Origin: Cytophagales bacterium
GTDB lineage: Bacteria > Bacteroidota > Bacteroidia > Cytophagales > 172606-1
Reading direction: 5' to 3'
Length of the DNA stretch: 6,734 nt
Assembly: GCA_025455595.1 (NCBI GenBank)
Contig: JALOMD010000734.1
Span: 1 to 6,734 of the forward strand
Below the pieces are notes generated by a model. It was not told the origin of the DNA. It did no database searches and saw only the letters and a program-made list of their open reading frames with translations. Shown here piece by piece: positions 5,692-6,734 of this stretch (position 1 is its first letter; each line of letters begins with the position of its first letter). Made by a program: the position numbers and the translations under genes.

Positions 5692-5745
5692 ATTTTGAAG
5701 TACGAAGTACGATTTACGAAGTACGAATTGAGGTCAGAGGTCAGA
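5692..5745 (-). repeat. GTACTTC repeat forming the immediate leader of the YciO-like gene
   Basis: Read on the minus strand it runs caattcgtacttcgtaaat, then cgtacttcgtacttcaaaat, then the start codon. It matches the bioB leader at 24 of 26 positions and carries one extra 7-base gtacttc unit. Upstream on that strand is a tctgacctctgacctc doublet (5730-5745). No Shine-Dalgarno is seen. Confidence 0.85.
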
Positions 5746-5768
5746 TTTTTCTCCGTAGCAGCAGCCTG

Positions 5769-5784
5769 TCCCGACTCGTCGGGA
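5769..5784. repeat. Small hairpin TCCCGACTCGTCGGGA
   Basis: A near-perfect palindrome (stem tcccgac/gtcggga). Its first 13 bases recur at 5000-5012 inside the repeat block after bioB, where the second arm is lost. Confidence 0.7.
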
Positions 5785-5798
5785 GGTTTCATACCCAT

Positions 5799-5851
5799 GC
5801 GTTTTGGGCATTCCCGCCGTTTGCGGGATTTGACAATTTTTGCTTAAAACG
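5799..5851. repeat. Intergenic palindrome copy 5, interrupted by a nested hairpin
   Basis: Left arm gcgttttgggca (5799-5810) and right arm tgcttaaaacg (5841-5851) belong to the GCGTTTTGGGC palindrome family. Where other copies have a loop of about 7-10 nt, this one has about 30 nt including cccgc-cgttt-gcggg (a perfect 5-bp stem). A related gcgggatttt segment lies near 4896. Confidence 0.7.
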
Positions 5852-5913
5852 ATGAACGAAAAACGTTAAACGTCTTTCACGGTTTGGAAAAAACGAATGC
5901 CCGGCCAGCTAAA

Positions 5914-5945
5914 CAAATATACTCCGCCGCCGACGCAACGCCAAA
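5914..5945 (-). promoter_or_regulatory. Bacteroidota-type promoter for the YciO-like gene
   Basis: On the minus strand: TTTG (complement of 5942-5945), 20 bp, then TATATTTG (complement of 5914-5921). This fits the Bacteroidota consensus TTTG / TAnnTTTG with a spacer near 20 bp. The implied transcription start near 5907 gives a 5' leader of about 215 nt containing the repeats. A short inverted repeat (5930-5935 with 5949-5954, ccgacg/cgtcgg) brackets the -33 box. Confidence 0.65.
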
Positions 5946-5962
5946 CGCCGTCGGGGCCGCTT

Positions 5963-5994
5963 TTTGGCCGCCTGCCCGAAAAGCCGTAATTTTG
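5963..5994 (+). promoter_or_regulatory. Bacteroidota-type promoter for mltG
   Basis: TTTG at 5963-5966, a 20-bp spacer, then TAATTTTG at 5987-5994. It is the mirror of the minus-strand promoter, with 17 bp between the two -33 boxes. Transcription should start near 6001, just ahead of the 25-bp inverted repeat, giving a leader of about 180 nt. Confidence 0.65.
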
Positions 5995-6009
5995 GACGTT
6001 ACGTGAGTC

Positions 6010-6103
6010 TGTCTGAACCCTGATTCGTAGGATTGTGGGATTAACATGATTTTCTTTTTTCAGTCAAGGCAATCTTTTAATCCTACGAATCAGGGTTCAG
6101 ACA
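6010..6103. repeat. Perfect 25-bp inverted repeat with a 44-nt loop in the mltG leader
   Basis: Arms 6010-6034 and 6079-6103 are exact reverse complements (outer ends TGTCTGAACCCTG / CAGGGTTCAGACA). The loop holds GGGATTAACATGATTTTC and a T6 run. It is related to the AGGATT array at 2524-2610. If transcribed from the promoter just upstream it would fold into a strong stem in the mltG 5' leader. Confidence 0.92.
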
Positions 6104-6109
6104 AGCAGC

Positions 6110-6136
6110 CGTTTTAAGCAATTTTTGCTCAAAACG
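6110..6136. repeat. Intergenic palindrome copy 6
   Basis: Arms cgttttaagc (6110-6119) and gctcaaaacg (6127-6136) pair with one mismatch around aattttt. Same family as the five other copies. Confidence 0.8.
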
Positions 6137-6146
6137 CTTTTTCAAT

Positions 6147-6181
6147 CCTGAACTCTGAATTCTAAATTCTGAATTAACCGA
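6147..6181 (+). repeat. AATTC-type repeat forming the immediate leader of mltG
   Basis: The sequence tctgaattctaaatt (6154-6168) is identical to 3942-3956 in the bioB leader, followed by ctgaattaaccga and the mltG ATG. As in the other leaders there is no Shine-Dalgarno. Confidence 0.8.
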
Positions 6182-6670
6182 ATGGCTTCTCGTCCCAGTT
6201 TTGATTGGAAAATCGGCTTGTTCATCACCATTGCGTTCCTGCTGATTACGTTCACGTTCTACTTTTACCAAGTGACGCAAACGCCCAATTTGCAGGTGGA
6301 CAAGCCCGATACGTATGTGTACATCCCCACCGGAGCCACCTACGCCACGGTCATGGATTCGCTGAAGGCGCGGCAGATTATCCAAGACGAGCTTTCGTTC
6401 AGCTTCTTGGCCAAGCTGCTCAAATACCAAGAACGCGTGCGGCCCGGCCGCTACCGCATCAGCCAAGACATGGGCAATTTGCGGGCCATCCGAATGCTGC
6501 GGGCCGGGCTGCAAGAGCCGGTGAAGGTGACGTTCAACAACGTGCGGCTGAAAGAAGACCTGCCGCCGCGCATCTGCCGCAATGGTGGGCAAACTGGGCT
6601 TCGACACCGTGACGATTATGACCATGTTTCTGCCCAACACTTACGAAGTGTACTGGAACACCTCGGCTGA
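6182..6670 (+). CDS. mltG: Endolytic murein transglycosylase MltG, N-terminal part (frameshifted after residue 134)
   Basis: Inner-membrane lytic transglycosylase that cleaves nascent peptidoglycan strands within the chain. Residues 1-9 are cytoplasmic, about 10-30 form the single membrane anchor (IGLFITIAFLLITFTFYFY), and about 44-107 form the LysM-like segment (YVYIPTGATYATVMDSL ... RPGRYRISQDMGNLRAIRML). The YceG domain then starts (VKVTFNNVRLKEDLPPRICRN, to residue 134). After that the frame reads unrelated sequence (GGQTGLRHRD...) to a stop at 6670, while true MltG sequence resumes in another frame from about 6582. The catalytic glutamate would lie beyond the window. The start at 6182 follows the leader repeat and is right before the membrane anchor. 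It is transcribed from the promoter at 5963-5994, divergent from the YciO-like gene. Confidence 0.9.
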   Translation: MASRPSFDWKIGLFITIAFLLITFTFYFYQVTQTPNLQVDKPDTYVYIPTGATYATVMDSLKARQIIQDELSFSFLAKLLKYQERVRPGRYRISQDMGNLRAIRMLRAGLQEPVKVTFNNVRLKEDLPPRICRNGGQTGLRHRDDYDHVSAQHLRSVLEHLG

Positions 6671-6734
6671 TGAATTGCTGACGCGGATGCACCGCGAATA
6701 CAAGCGTTTTTGGAACGAAAAACGGCTCGCCAAG
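6582..6734 (+). pseudogene. mltG: Continuation of MltG in another frame, runs off the right edge
   Basis: Reading from 6582 or 6585 to the window end gives MVGKLGFDTVTIMTMFLPNT, then YEVYWNTSADELLTRMHREY, then KRFWNEKRLAK, with no stop. FLPNTYEVYWN is the hallmark of Bacteroidota MltG. The segment usually found between RICRN and the KLGF-like sequence, about 17 residues by recall of Bacteroides MltG, is missing. The frames fit a deletion of 3n+2 bases, for example about 53 bp. The ATG at 6582 is at the junction and is not a natural start. Confidence 0.85.

Larger units (their letters stand above)
5692..6181. other. 490-bp divergent intergenic region between the YciO-like gene and mltG
   Basis: Non-coding. 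It holds the leader repeat of the minus-strand gene, a small CCCGA/TCGGG hairpin (5769-5784), a palindrome interrupted by another hairpin (5799-5851), back-to-back promoters (5914-5994), a long inverted repeat (6010-6103), palindrome copy 6 (6110-6136) and the mltG leader repeat (6147-6181). Confidence 0.8.

Noticed and set aside
5692..5745. CRISPR array from the spaced GTACTTC units
   Set aside because: Units are 7-9 bases without unique spacers of regular length; no cas genes.
5152..5847. Plus-strand open frame opposite the YciO-like gene
   Set aside because: Antisense shadow extending into repeats; no motif.

Overview
The window looks like a chromosomal piece from a member of the Bacteroidota, probably of the Cytophagales type. 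This rests on three things: a long lipoprotein PPIase with a lineage-typical architecture, biotin synthase and MltG sequences that read like Bacteroidota proteins, and a pair of TTTG-N20-TAnnTTTG promoters, which is the sigma-factor consensus of this phylum. No tRNA, rRNA, CRISPR array or transposase gene was seen.

Layout, left to right. (1) 1-2292, minus strand: a lipoprotein foldase with two parvulin (PPIC) domains and an OmpA-like domain. Its 3' end runs off the left edge and is broken by an 80-bp tandem duplication. (2) 2293-2610: a non-coding stretch full of hairpins and AGGATT repeats. (3) 2611-3503, minus strand: a two-gene partner-switching module, a STAS anti-anti-sigma-type protein followed by an RsbW/SpoIIAB-type histidine-kinase-like ATPase. 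(4) 3504-3986: a divergent intergenic region packed with palindromes and AATTC/GTAC repeats. (5) 3987-about 4860, plus strand: bioB, whose last part is replaced by repeat sequence (4862-5047). (6) 5046-5691, minus strand: a YciO/YrdC/Sua5-family gene with a 19-bp frameshifting tandem duplication. (7) 5692-6181: a divergent promoter region plus repeats, including a perfect 25-bp inverted repeat. (8) 6182 to the right edge, plus strand: the start of mltG, broken by an internal deletion with frameshift.

The genes do not form one pathway. They cover envelope protein folding, a phosphorylation-controlled regulatory switch, biotin synthesis, tRNA-modification-type chemistry and peptidoglycan processing. 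Only the STAS/kinase pair is a clear functional unit.

Two themes stand out. First, four of the six genes carry a lesion (two tandem duplications, two deletions, one lost 3' end). This means either real decay or strain-mixture misassembly; a synonymous difference between the two 80-bp copies favours the second. Second, the intergenic DNA is built from several families of short repeats, some of which directly abut start or stop codons.
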